This document shows positions 46,001 through 57,120 of a stretch of DNA of 64,000 bases, in pieces. The position numbers and the translations under genes are program-made. Source of the DNA: Terebella lapidaria (taxonomy: Eukaryota; Annelida; Polychaeta; Terebellida; Terebellidae); NCBI GenBank assembly GCA_949152475.1, contig OX424561.1, positions 19,772,481 through 19,836,480 on the forward strand, written 5' to 3'. Numbering within the stretch: the first letter of the stretch is position 1; every line of letters starts with the position of its first letter. The notes beneath the pieces are model-generated. The model did not search any database. It had not been told where the DNA came from and worked only from the letters and a program-made list of their open reading frames with translations.

Positions 46001-47160
46001 GTGCTATTGGGTGATCAATACACACATCATGCCAGTAGTTTGTCGTGTCCAAACAGCCTGATTTCTGCCCATGCACTGTCTTGAAAGTTGACATCACTCA
46101 TACAGTTGACCTCGGTTGCTCTGAGGTTTGACCTTATGTAGAGGATTACCCCTCTTCCCCGGCTATCGAGGGCACTGTAGCATTCAAATCCTTGAATGAC
46201 AAGTCCTTCTTTTTGAAGCTGGTACCTTTGATTCTTTGGTTCAATCTCTGTGAGGCCAATGATGTCTGGTTGTTCTTGATGTATTTTTGAGAACAGTTCT
46301 TTTTTGTTTAAAAACGAATCAATGTTGGAGTAAAAACATTTCATACCCGAACAAGTGCGAGTATTTACAGTGCATTTAACACCATTTTTCACTTGTTTTC
46401 TTGTGTCTGCACCTCTACATGTATTGCTATTTACTGGAATCTTCCGTCTCCGCTTATCCACTTCGACTCTGTGTCGCCTGCTTGTTCCGGCTCTTTCTGT
46501 TTTTCTGCTTTCAATTCCCGTAGCAGTTTCTGCTCCTGTCGTTGTTTCGGTGTCAATCGGCTGCAATGTAGATGTTCTTGATACACAGCGTCTTCGCTCT
46601 TGCACAATGCACCCGCTTTTTGTAAGACTTCCTTTTTGGAACTTTTGTCTTTGAGGCCCACTCGCAGTGGGCGGGCTGGTCCGTTTGGGTCGATGCTCCA
46701 TTTGCCTAGTCGTATTGCATTTTCTACTTGAATGTTGTCCACTTTAAGTTGCTCTACACAGACAGATTTGGTCATAGATATGTCATAACTTTTGCGGGCC
46801 TTTGCATGTTCTGCGGTGCTTTCTGGAACACTAAAGAGACAATGTTCTTTATTTTCCTGTCTCTGTCCTCTAACTCCTTGATGACCTCTGTTGTGTCTAA
46901 GTGTACACTCGATGCGCTGGGCTCTCTTTTCTCTAGAGAACATCACTGATATTCTGGCAAACTTTGTGAAACCACGTTCTGCAGGCATCACAGAGGACAG
47001 CTAAATCCTCTTCCTTCACTTGCACTTCACAGTCCGGCCATAAAGTATCTTCCTCAATGGGCTTAGTTGATGCAGGAGCTACCGGAGGTCTTCCCCTTGG
47101 CTTTGGCATCTTTTTACCTCCCGAGTCTTCACCTCGTGCGCCTATACCACTCATAGTTAT
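43026..47160 (-). pseudogene. Decayed LINE with zinc-finger/PHD-like ORF1
   Basis: Reading on the - strand from 47154: an N-terminal Cys-rich module (LCDACRTWFHKVC: C-x2-C-x4-H-x2-C) resembles half of a PHD finger. Then comes an ORF1-like basic segment (46991-46431), an endonuclease (46350-45640, with SNIDSFLNKK, GLTEIEPK, a GAFNYPEFDW catalytic region and a SHH in place of the usual SDH) and a reverse transcriptase (44994-43950: DYRPGSLTAICCKI, FDFQKTFDTVPH, VLQGSVLGPILF, FADDTKLF). The C-terminus is at 43950-43374 (RWNSLPEQV). Lesions seen: TAG in frame at about 44300, a gained A in an A run near 44050, TAA at 43565, other frame breaks, and a hairpin insertion at 45.3 kb. It is not functional. 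Confidence 0.8.
45322..45384. mobile_element. Hairpin element inside the decayed LINE, 19-bp perfect arms
   Basis: Arms GGGTCTCTCGCCAATAGTG (45322-45340) and its exact complement (45366-45384) enclose a second hairpin, GTGCCC-TTC-GGGCAC (45346-45360). It breaks the LINE frame just after the codons for NSQAL. The flank TTGTGCAATATCCTATA links it to the 32.28-kb hairpin. Confidence 0.8.
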
Positions 47161-47326
47161 AGATATTTAGTTACCGAAGATTGTTATTGTATGATTTTGA
47201 AGATTAAAACCGCAGTATGCTGTTATAATCTATTGTAATCTTAACTATTGTCTTACTGTGGCCTTAATACTTCACTCACCCTGCGATCGCTTGGGGGTGG
47301 GGGGAGGCAGGGGGGCTCCTTCTCTA

Positions 47327-48150
47327 TACACTCTTCTTACGTTTGAAGTTGGAAGGTTCTGAGTCTTCTGATTCCTCGTCCTGTGTATTCGAGGTAGATT
47401 TATCTTGTTGTGCGGAAAATCCAGGTAAGGTCCTCTCGCATGCAGTAGCAATCTTGCTGAAGAGTCGGTCTTTCAACGTCCGGTCTGCGTAGCAACGCTC
47501 TCTAATCCTCTTATCTATGGTTGACCAAACTGGTCATAAGTAAATTTTGTTGCGCGGAGTGAATATGCAATTATATCGCGCAATAAATTAACCAATCACG
47601 GACAGTGTTTTATGACGCGATCAAAATATATTTATATCGCGCGTTAATTCAACCATTCATACACCGTCTCTTCATGCGCGACACATTTAAGGATACTTAT
47701 TGCGCGCATTAAATCAGCAATTGTATCGCACAGTAAACCAGCCAATCATGTAAGGTGTTTTATGTTACGGTACAATTTGATTTAGATCGCGGAATAAATC
47801 ATCCAATGACCTGTGATTTCATGCCCGCAATAAATATCATTTTAAAAATGCATCGCGCATTGAAAGACAGGTTATGAATGGTTGACATATAGCGCGACAT
47901 AAATATATTTAGATCACGATATATAATGCCTCACCTGATTGGCTGATTTACTGCGCGACATAATTCCTTATTCATCGCGCGCAACAAACTTTACTTCTGA
48001 CCAGTTTGGCCAACCATACTTATCCACTATACTGTAACAGTGGCGGTTTACGTCGTCTCTCGTGCTCACGACTCGAGTATAAGTACTGTGGCCACGTGTT
48101 TTGTGGCCGGAGTTGCTAAGAGTAAGAGCACGACAGGTGAGCTCAGCCAT
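47327..48150 (-). pseudogene. ORF of unknown function split by a MITE
   Basis: The upstream part (48150-48019) ends in codons for RHCYSIVDK. The MITE then adds about 16 codons and a stop. The downstream part (47509-47327) continues RIRERCYADRTLKDRLFSKI in the same frame and ends EPSNFKRKKSV and TAG (47324-47326). Joined across one copy of the target duplication the frame is about 105 codons. The C-terminus is acidic and Ser-rich, then a KRKK cluster that could be a nuclear signal. The upstream 40 codons overlap the SINE-like repeat, so the true start may be a splice acceptor nearer 48060. I do not recognise the family; it may belong to the adjacent LINE. Confidence 0.5.
47516..48018. mobile_element. 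503-bp MITE with ~65-bp TIRs, target duplication CTTATC
   Basis: Both ends read inward TATGGTTG(A/G)CCAAACTGGTC and stay similar to about TTATnTCGCGC. CTTATC flanks both sides (47510-47515, 48019-48024). The interior is built of degenerate units with CGCG(C/A)nATAAAT and ACCAATCA. There is no ORF. A 6-bp duplication does not match the common MITE groups (TA, TTAA, 8 bp). Confidence 0.85.
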
Positions 48151-48445
48151 GAGCTCCTTGTCCCTGTTCAGCTAGAGGCCCGTCAGGCCTCAGGTACGAC
48201 TTCCAATCGGGGGCCCAGGAGGGAGACCATGCTGATTCAGGGCTCGTCCCTGTGATCACCGGTTCCTCGCTCTGGGATGGTGTGACACAGGCTCTGGCTA
48301 GACCGTCGGGCTGTCCAGGGTTCTATCCCTGTGGCAGTGCCGTCGGCGAGGCCGGCCAGCAACATGCCCACGTGTACGGGTTCCGTGGTGCCGCTCCCAT
48401 GGCATTTTGGGCTCTACACACGGCTACATTACCATAACTGATGTA
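48150..48445 (+). repeat. SINE-like repeat, forward copy
   Basis: It matches the reverse copy at 2820-3260. GGTTCTATCCC near 48320 resembles a pol III B-box. The open frame at 48252-48437 shares GQQH and AAPMA with a frame in the other copy; this reflects the repeat, not a gene. Confidence 0.5.
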
Positions 48446-48956
48446 CAATGTATTGTACAATAAGCAGCTGCTTCATATTCCTGTTTCGGTCAACTGCAGG
48501 ACCCGTTTTTAGCACACCCGTCCTCTTGACTGTGGTTGTGACAAATGGAAAAGGCTCGTGTACACCATTTCTTTATATTTCTGCGATATTAAGCGGCATA
48601 GTACTGTAACTTGACATACTTCAAACGGCAATTATGTAACAAATTTCAGACTTCTATGACAAAAATTTAGAAAAATGGTAACATACCCCAATATCAAATT
48701 TAAGCCCAAAAAGGAATCTCAGGAATCTCGGCAAACTCCGGTTTTTGGTCGTGTTTACATTCACCATGGATTGAAATGCTATAATTGTGATTTTGCTATA
48801 ATAGTCCGTGAGCCAGCTGCCAGATTTTGACCGATCGGTACCATCTGAGGGCACCAAACATTTTTTTATTGATAGATTTTCTGATAGATATATGTATCTG
48901 TAATATAATGTAGCATGATGGACATCCGCGACTCACAGCTTAAGCTCTGTAGAGCC

Positions 48957-49214
48957 TCAAATATGCAGGTGGGGGTCTGCTCCCGAATACGTCAGCTTTC
49001 TGACAAAATTTCGTAACAAAATAATATCCTTATGCGTGATAATACTCTCATCAAATTCATAAAGATCAATTAAACTGACGACATTATGCTTCGTGAGATA
49101 TATTCCAAGATCCAGAATGGTATTATGGGAGTTAGGGGCGCCGTCAGGTCTTACAGTTGAGACAGGAAGTTTATAAGTAAAGTTTCGGATATAGATTAGG
49201 TTGTCATCGTCCAC
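48957..49214 (-). CDS. Hypothetical ORF inside the ~2-kb TIR element
   Basis: About 85 codons, opening at GTG after a CACCT run and ending TGA. The sequence (LIYIRNFTYKLPVSTVRP and later YEFDESIITHKDIILLRNF) has balanced composition unlike the surrounding repeats. It repeats the phrase RNF(T/V)xKL twice, about 60 residues apart. It may be an exon of a lost transposase. No family is recognised and it could be chance. Confidence 0.25.
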   Translation of the reverse strand: MDDDNLIYIRNFTYKLPVSTVRPDGAPNSHNTILDLGIYLTKHNVVSLIDLYEFDESIITHKDIILLRNFVRKLTYSGADPHLHI

Positions 49215-49246
49215 AGGTGAAAAGGACCTGAATATGTTTAATTCAC

Positions 49247-49561
49247 ATGCATGCTGACATTCGTCCTGAAGGTATCGCTATCATGCTGAATGATCAGCCA
49301 GATCTACGACCAGGCTATGCATGGTCTGGTCAGGAAAGATTATGCACGAATGAAAGTTCAGGCAACCACCAAATTGCAACTGCTTCAGGTGCCTTCCATT
49401 TTGTAATATACACTTCCGAATCACCTGCAACCTCCAGTGCAAACGAGCTGAGGAGACACTTTAAGAGAAGTTTCTGTGGAGATGTGACTATATTGTTTCA
49501 AATTGTGGACAGTTGGATCTGCCTACCACAAGATCAGCCTTCCAGCTTCGTGACAAGTTAG
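49247..49561 (+). CDS. Hypothetical ORF inside the ~2-kb TIR element
   Basis: 104 codons with an ATG (ATGCATGCTGACATTCG) and a TAG stop. Composition is mixed and not low complexity. No signal peptide, membrane segment or known motif is seen. It points away from the - strand frame beside it. I regard it as possible but unproven coding sequence. Confidence 0.2.
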   Translation: MHADIRPEGIAIMLNDQPDLRPGYAWSGQERLCTNESSGNHQIATASGAFHFVIYTSESPATSSANELRRHFKRSFCGDVTILFQIVDSWICLPQDQPSSFVTS

Positions 49562-51339
49562 TAGATGCAGTGAGGCAACCCACCCCATCCTGAACAATCT
49601 GGCAAAATTCAGCAAGTGACAGCGCAAAGCAATATATAGATAGATGAAGATGATATCATAAGTTTAGAGAGTCATGATTGATATCAGAGAAACTTTCTTC
49701 ATGGATTCATCCAATATGACACGGGCTCTGATCTCATTATGGACAAAGTGAACTGTCATGGATGAGGAATACACATTTCAAGATCTTTAAGACATCAGGC
49801 ATGTAGTTGGAGGATGGGATCATGTGGGAATGTATATCTCCACTTTTCACCACTAGTACGAAAAGGTATTCATGGGTTTGACACTGGGGACGGGGGGGGG
49901 GTGACTAGCATATTCGTTGGTAGAAATACACTTACATATCAAGCACAGTGAACCTACAAAGAAAAAAAAAGAATCGAGGAAACTCGATTGGGAGGAATGG
50001 TATATTTTACAGGCCGGACCTATCTGGAGCAATTTTCCACTTGTCAAAAACTATCTTGTACATATGGTGATGGGCACTGTCTGAAATGCAGGTGTCGTAT
50101 TGACCATTTTTTCGATGAAGATCAAAGAGAGTGATCAGATATTGTCTTGAACTATTCAATAACATTGGTTATTATTCCAAGATTTTCGTTGAATACGGAT
50201 TAGGCCCGGGGAGTCGAGTTTTCATTCAGAGACAACTGAAAGACTATCATCGTATTACTCAGGAAAATGATTATTTGAGGAATTTTATTGTGAATATCAA
50301 TTTAAATACTAAAATAATTCATCAAAATTATAGATTGTGAACATAATGAAGATATCTCAGTGCACGCTATGCTGTGTAATGCTTTGGTTAATGTTCTGCG
50401 AATTTCTGTCACGTGGATAGATATGAAACTTATGCATATGATTAGTAATTATTGACATGTGAAAGATTTTTTTGTCCATTCATCAAAGAACATCACATTT
50501 ATATACATAATTCTTCCTAAAATTCCTCATACACTTGTTTCATATTCGGCATTCTCAAGCAGTTGTATCTCAAAACATACATTGGCATAACCATTGTTTG
50601 CTCGTGTTTTGATGAAACATTAAAACCGCTATAAAAATCTTGAGCTGTGAGTTTGAGAAGGCCATCATGCATTTTTGTTAACTATGTGCGTTGGTGATAA
50701 ATAAAAAATAACTTTCGTTTGGTGCCCCCAGATGGTACCGACCTCTCACCCGGCTCACCGACTATAAGACACACTGGGCTTTCTTACACAACTATATTGA
50801 TTTCAGAAGATTGCACCGCTACAAAAGTAAGCAATGGCTGAAAATCACATGAGGACACAGAAATTCAATGATGATGCTAAATTTAACATTGGGATAGATT
50901 GCCAGGTTTCTCAGTTTTCGCGATAGAAGTTTGAAATTTGGTAGAAAATGACCGTTTGACTCTCATGTGAAGGATACCAATTTAGAATTTGATACCATTA
51001 GCATCGCAAAAAAATATCAGCAAAAACGGTGTAAACATAGTAGATATGCATATTTGCTGTCAATATCGCCTATGTTGAGAAATATACTACCCATACACTA
51101 TGATATTACCACTCAGGCTACACATATTGTATTATATAGCAAATTTGCATATTTGTCCACAAACTGTTTGTATTGACAAGGGACAGAAGTGTTATGCCAT
51201 TGTAATGTATAAAATATAAGATGAATTGTTGTGTACAATGTGCATTTACATTTTTGCATTTGGAATTATAAGCTATTCAATGTGAAAAGCCTCTGTGTAA
51301 ATATGCACACATGTCTGTAGCATCTTACAAGTAGTGAGT

Positions 51340-51780
51340 AGCATTTGAAACTTTCAAAATCAAGCATAGTTTTGTACCTCTATATTATCAATATGTTACA
51401 AGAACATGTTTCTCAATATACATATAGTCTAAGGGATTCTAGTCAGTTCGTGAATCCTAAATACGAGTCCAACACGTATGGTTATCAATCTCTTCGTTTT
51501 TCGGCATGTAAACTTTGGAGCTTAAAAGAAAGGATGACTTGTGAAAGTGTACGATTCCTTAAAACTTACATGTAACTGTTTCAATCAAAATTTTATGTAA
51601 CGTATGCATGAATGTTCAAAGACTATGGTTGACATTTCACGATCATTGCGCAGAAGTTCAGTGAACTTGTGTTACTACGTGTAGATGTATAATATTGTAT
51701 TGTACAATATGCGATTTGATTTTATGCGATGTCAAATAAAATATATTCTTTCAACAGTTTTAGTGGAAATTGTGTGTAAA
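51340..51780 (+). mobile_element. LINE 3'-end fragment, another family
   Basis: About 60 codons (YSLRDSSQFVNPKYESNTYG, then YQSLRFSACKLWSL) follow the pattern LR-S-x-L-x-P-(x)n-YG-x-x-SFR-x-x-x-KLWNSL. That pattern closes many CR1/Jockey-type reverse transcriptase proteins. A 3' UTR of about 180 bp with AATAAAATATATTC follows. The 5' part is missing. Confidence 0.6.
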
Positions 51781-51849
51781 TGGATCCATTGATCTATTAT
51801 ATGTATGTGCTATTCTAGCCTGTAATTATATTTCGGACATATATAATAA

Positions 51850-54572
51850 AAATTAGCCCAAGGGCTAAGAAAGGTTACCGGACAATATATATTTTAGATA
51901 TTAGTATTTTGTCCCGTGACCTTGAAAAAAAGGTCATTGGTCAATTCAAGAATATGATACTATTCGGCATATGTCATTTCTAGTATGTCCACAATTGATT
52001 CCTTAGCTGTAAAGTCAATAATAAGCGAGATATTAGCCATTATGTCCTGTGACCTTGAAAATGAGGTCAAAGGTCGAATTCAAGGTCATAGCAATATTCA
52101 GCATATATCATTTCCTATATGTTCATAATTGATTCCTAAGCTGTAAAGTCGATAATAAGCTAGCTATTAGCCATTTTGTCCTGTGACCTTAAAAATTAGG
52201 TCAAAGGTGAAGTTCAAGGTCATGACAATGTTCAGAATATATCATTTTCTATATCTCCACCATTGATTGCTAAGCTGTAAAGTCGATAAAAAGCGAGATA
52301 TTAGCCATTTCGTTCTCCGACCTTGAAAATGAGGTCAAAGGTCGAATTCAAGGTCATAGCAATATTCAGCATATATCATTTCCTATATGTTTATAATTGA
52401 TTCCTAAGCTGTAAAGTCGATAATAAGCGAGATATTAGCTATTTTGTCCTGCAACCTTGAACATGAGGTAAAAGTTCAAGTTCGAGGTCATGACAATGTT
52501 CAGAATGTATCATTTTCTATATGTTCACAATTGATTGCTAAGCTGTAAAGTCGATAAAAAGCGAGATATCAGCCATTTTGTCCTGTGATCCTGAAAATGA
52601 GGTCAAAGGTCAAATTCAATGTTATGGCAATAATCTGCATATATCATTTCCTATATGTCCACAATTGATTCCTAAGCTGTAAAGTCAATAATAAGCGAGA
52701 TATTAGCCATTTTGTGCTCTGACCTTGAAACTGAGGTCAGAGATCGAATTCAAGGTCACATTCAGCATATATCATTTCCTGTATGTCAACAATTGATCCC
52801 TAAGCTGTGAAATCGATAATAAGTGAGATATTAGCCATTTTGTCCTCTGACCTTGAAAATGAGGTCAAAGGTCAAAATCAACGTCATCAGAATATTCGGC
52901 ATATATCATTTCCTATATGTCCATAATTGATTCCTAAGCTGTAAAGTCGATAATAAGTGCGATATTAAACATTTTGTGCTCTGACCTTGAAACCGAGGTC
53001 AGAGGTCAAATTCAAAGTGAGGAGAATATTATTTCCTTTATGTCCACAATTGATCCCTGAGCTGTAAAATCGATAATAAGTGAGATATTAGCCATTTTGT
53101 TCTGTGACCTTGAAAATGAGGTCGAAAGTCAAATTCAAGGTCATCAGAATATTCGGCATATATCATTTGATATATGTCCACAATTGATTCCTAAGCTGTA
53201 AAGTCAATAATAAGTGAGATATCAGTCATTTTGTCCTGTGACCTTGAAAATGAGGTCGAGGGTCAAATTCAATGTTATGGCAATAATCTGCATATATCAT
53301 TTCCTATATGTCCACAATTGATTCCTAAGCTGTAAAGTCAATAATAAGCGAGATATTAGCCATTTTGTGCTCTGACCTTGAAACTGTGGTCAGAGGTCGA
53401 ATTCAAGATCACGAGAATATTCAGTATATATCATTTCCTATATGTCCACAATTGATCCCTAAGCTGTAAAATCGATAATAAGTGAGATATTAGCCATTTT
53501 GTCCTGTGACCTTGAAAATTAGGTCAAAGGTCAAATTCAAGGTTATCAGAATATTCGGCATATATCATTTCCTATATGTCCACAATTGATTCCTAAGCTG
53601 TAAAGTCGATAATAAGCGAGATATTAGCCATTTTGTGCTCTGACCTTGAAACCGAGGTCAGAGGTCAACTTCAAAGTCATAAGAACATTCGGCATATATC
53701 ATTTCCTATATGTCCACAATTGATTCCTAGTCTCTAATCTCAATAATAAATGAGATATTAGGCTTAATGTGTCCCATTATAAAGCATAGGAGAATTTAAC
53801 ATGGGAAAGTCCCATTTGGGCCGTGTTTGGGCCCAAAATGGCCCACTTCGAGCGATTTAAGGGCAACGAAATTTATACATGTCACAGGGGTACATATGAG
53901 GAGTGTTATGCATCAATAGGAAAAAAAGTTACTGAACAGATTTTGAGAAAACGACCGTCAAAGTCCAAAACTGGCCATTTTTCGACTAAAATGGCCGCTC
54001 TGACCTTGAAACCGAGGTCAGAGGTCAAATTCAAGGTCACGAGAATATTCAGCATATATCATTTCCTATATGTCCACAATTGATTCCTACTCTCTAATCT
54101 CAATATTAAGTGAGATATTAGGCTTAATGTGTCCCATTATAAAGCATAGGAGAATTTAACATGGAAAAGTCCCATTTGGGCCAAGTTTGGGCCCAAAATG
54201 GCCCACTTCGAGCGATTCAGGGGCAACGAAATTTATACATGTCACAGGGGTACATATGAGGAGTGTTATGCATCAATAGGAAAAAAAGTTACTGAACAGA
54301 TTTTGAGAAAACGACCGTCAAAGTCCAAAATTGGCCATTTTTCGACGAAAACGGCCGCCATTTTGAAAAAAATGCGAAAATCAAAAAACTAAAAAATACC
54401 TCCCTCTGGAAATATTTTTAGGCATTTTTGTGCAAAATTTCAGAAAGATTCAATCGTAAACTTTACAGATAAAATTGTTTACAAACGACGGACGACGGAC
54501 GGACGGACGGACGACGACGGACGCAACGCCATGTCAATAGGTTATCGGACCAAAGGTCCGGTAACCTAAAAA
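51850..54572 (+). mobile_element. DR1-satellite element, copy 1
   Basis: It opens with the palindrome TTAGCCCAAGGGCTAA (51853-51868) and AGGTTACCGGAC (51872-51883). About 13 units of a 134-bp tandem repeat follow, then a partly duplicated unique section with TTAATGTGTCCCATTATAAA (53764 and 54124, 360 bp apart), and GGCCGCCATTTTG. The end is a GGACGACGGAC microsatellite (54485-54520), CAACGCCATGTCAATA and a hairpin GGTTATCGGACC-AAA-GGTCCGGTAACC (54540-54566). AGGTTACCGGAC near the start pairs with the 3' arm. There is no ORF of note. Confidence 0.85.
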
Positions 54573-57120
54573 TTAGCCCAAGGGCTAAGATAGGTTACCG
54601 GACAATATATACTAGTTATTTTGTTCCATGGCCTCGAAAATAAGGTCACTGGTCAAACTCAAATTCACGAGTGTATTCCGCATAGCAGTATATGATTTCC
54701 TATAAGCTTACAATTGATTACTAAGCTGTAAATTCAATAATAAGCGTCCTGTGACCTTGTAAATGAAATCAAAAGTCAATTTAAAGGTCATCAGAATATT
54801 CAGCATATATCATTTGCTGTAGGTCCAGAGTTAAGTTCCAAAGTTGGTAATAAACAAGATATTAGCCATTTTGTCCTGTGAGACCTTGAAAATAAGGTCA
54901 AAGATCAAATTCAAGGTCACGACAATATTCTGCATATATCATATCCTATATGTCCACAATTGATTCCTAAGCTGTAAAGTCGATAATAAGCGAGGTATTA
55001 GCCATTATGTGATGTGACCTTGAAAATGAGGTCAAAGGTCAAATTTAAGGTCATGACGATATTCAGCATATATAATTTCCTATATGTCAACAATTGATTC
55101 CCAAGTTATAAAGTCGATAATAAACAAAATATTAGCCATTTTGTGCTCTGACCTTGAAAATAAGATCGAAGTTCAAATTCAAGGTCACAAGAATATTCGG
55201 CATATGTCATTTTCTATATGTGTAAAATTGATTCCTAACCTGTAAAGTCGATGATAAGTGAGATATTAGCCATTTTGTGCCCAACCTTAAAAATTAGGTC
55301 CAAATGTTAAATTCAAGGTCATCAAAATATTGGTATACATCATTTCCTATACGTCCACAATTTAGTCCCTATCTGTAAAGTGGATAATAAGCGAGATATT
55401 AGCCATTTTGTCAAATTCACCGTCATCAGAATATTAGGACTATATCATTTCCTATAATGTGCACAATTGATTCTTAAGCTGTAAAGTCGATAATAAGCGA
55501 GATATTAGCCATTTTGTGCTCTGACCTTGAAAATCAGGTCAAAGGTCAAATTCAAGATCATGAGAATATTCAGTCTATACAATTTCCTATATATTCATAG
55601 TTGATTCCTAAGCTGTAAAGTCGATAATCAGCAAGCTATTATCCATTTTGTGCTCTGACCTTGAAAATTAGGTCAAAGGTCAAATTCAAGCTCATGACGA
55701 TATTCAGCATATATAATTTCCTATATGTCAACAATTGATTCCCAAGTTATAAAGTCGTTAATAAACAAAATATTAGCCATTTTGTGCTCTGACCTTGAAA
55801 ATAAGATCGAAGTTCAAATTCAAGGTCACAAGAATATTCGGCATATGTCATTTTCTATATGTGTAAAATTGATTCCTAACCTGTAAAGTCGATAATAAGT
55901 GAGATATTAGCCATTTTGTGCCTAACCTTAAAAATTAGGTCAAATGTTAAATTCAAGGTCATCAAAATATTGGTGTACATCATTTCCTATACGTCCACAA
56001 TTTAGTTCCAAGCTGTAAAGTGGATAATAAGCGAGATATTAGCCATTTTGTCAAATTCAACGTCATCAGAATATTAGGACAATATCATTTCCTATAATGT
56101 GCACAATTGATTCTTAAGCTGTAAAGTCGATAATAAGCGAGATATTAGCCATTTTGTGCTCTGACCTTGAAAATCAGGTCAAAGGTCAAATTCAAGATCA
56201 TGAGAATATTCAGTCTATACAATTTCCTATATATTCATAATTGATTCCTAAGCTGTAAAGTCGATAATCAGCAAGCTATTATCCATTTTGTGCTCTGACC
56301 TTGAAAATTAGGTCAAAGGTCAAATTCAAGGTCACGAGAATATACAACATATATCACTCCCTATATGTCCACAATTGATTCCTAAGCTGTAAAGTCGATA
56401 TTAAGTGAGATATTAACCATTTTTGTGCTTTGAAAATTAGGTCATAGGTCAAATTCAAGGTCATCAAAATATTCGGACTATATCATTTCATATAAGTGCA
56501 CAATTGATTCCTAAGCTGTAAAGTCGATAATGAGCGAGATATTAGCCATTTTGTGCTCTGACCTTGAAAATCAGATCAAAGGTCAAATTCAAGGTTTTGA
56601 CAATATTCAGGAGATAACATTTCCTATAGGTTCACAATTGATTCCTAGGCTGTAAAGTCGATAATAAACGAGATATTAGCCAGTTTGTGCTCGTGACAAA
56701 ATTATGTCAAAGGTCAAATTCAAAGTCACGAGAATATTCAGCATATATCATTTCCTATATGTCCACAATTGATTCCTAAGCAGTAAAGTCGATAATAAGC
56801 GAGATATAAGCCATTCTGTGCTCTGACCTTGAAATTGAGGTCAGAGGTCAAATTCAAGGTCACGAGAATATTCAGCAAATATCATTCCCTATATGATTGG
56901 AAATGAGGTCGAGGGTCAAATTCAAGGTCATCAGAATATTCAGCATATATCTTTTCCTATATGTCCACAATTGATTTCTAAGCGGTAAAGTCGATAATAA
57001 GCGAGATAAGCCATTTTGTGCTCTGACGTTGAAACTGAGGTCAGAGGTCGAATTCAAGGTCACGAGAATATTCAGCGTATATCATTTCCTATATGTCCAC
57101 AATTGATTCCTAGTCTCTAA
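51950..57120 (+). repeat. 134-bp tandem repeat carrying nuclear-receptor-type motifs
   Basis: A typical unit reads ATTGATTCCTAAGCTGTAAA, GTCGATAATAAGCGAGATAT, TAGCCATTTTGTCCTGTGAC, CTTGAAAATGAGGTCAAAGG, TCAAATTCAAGGTCATGAGA, ATATTCAGCATATATCATTT and CCTATATGTCCACA. Perfect AGGTCAAAGGTCA starts at 52600, 52862, 53521, 55029, 55536, 55670, 56176 and 56310. AGGTCAGAGGTCA starts at 52996, 53655, 54015 and 56838. TGACCTTGAA and TTCAAGGTCA flank it in most units. Confidence 0.9.

Larger units (their letters stand above)
48800..50766. mobile_element. ~2-kb TIR element nested in the foldback repeat
   Basis: Left end ATAGTCCGTGAGCC, then CGGTACCATCTGAGGGCACC and AAAC. Right end on the - strand is ATAGTCGGTGAGCC, then CGGTACCATCTGGGGGCACC and AAAC. 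The target duplication is unclear (TA or similar). Two opposed frames inside (48957-49214 on -, 49247-49561 on +) have fairly protein-like composition but no motif I recognise. From 49565 to 50700 nothing else is seen. Confidence 0.6.
48570..51050. mobile_element. Foldback repeat, copy 3, split by another element
   Basis: The left arm is 48570-48799 (CGGCAATTATGTAACAAATT, ACATACCCCAATAT). The right arm is 50767-51050 (ACATTGGGATAGATTGCCAG, GATAGAAGTTTGAAATTTGG). Between them the sequence corresponding to 31520-31540 of copy 2 is interrupted by about 1.97 kb with its own inverted ends. Confidence 0.7.

Noticed and set aside
48252..48437. 61-codon frame with a GQQH-to-AAPMA stretch similar to one near 2900-3090
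   Set aside because: The likeness follows from the shared SINE-like repeat; each frame has different ends and no other support.
53823..54392. Two similar frames with the phrase AHFERFKGNEIYTCHRG
   Set aside because: They are the duplicated 360-bp section of the DR1-satellite element; the reading frame diverges after the repeat.
51950..57120. CRISPR-like regular array
   Set aside because: The units are 134 bp, directly adjacent, vary throughout, and sit in an animal genome with no cas genes. It is a tandem satellite.
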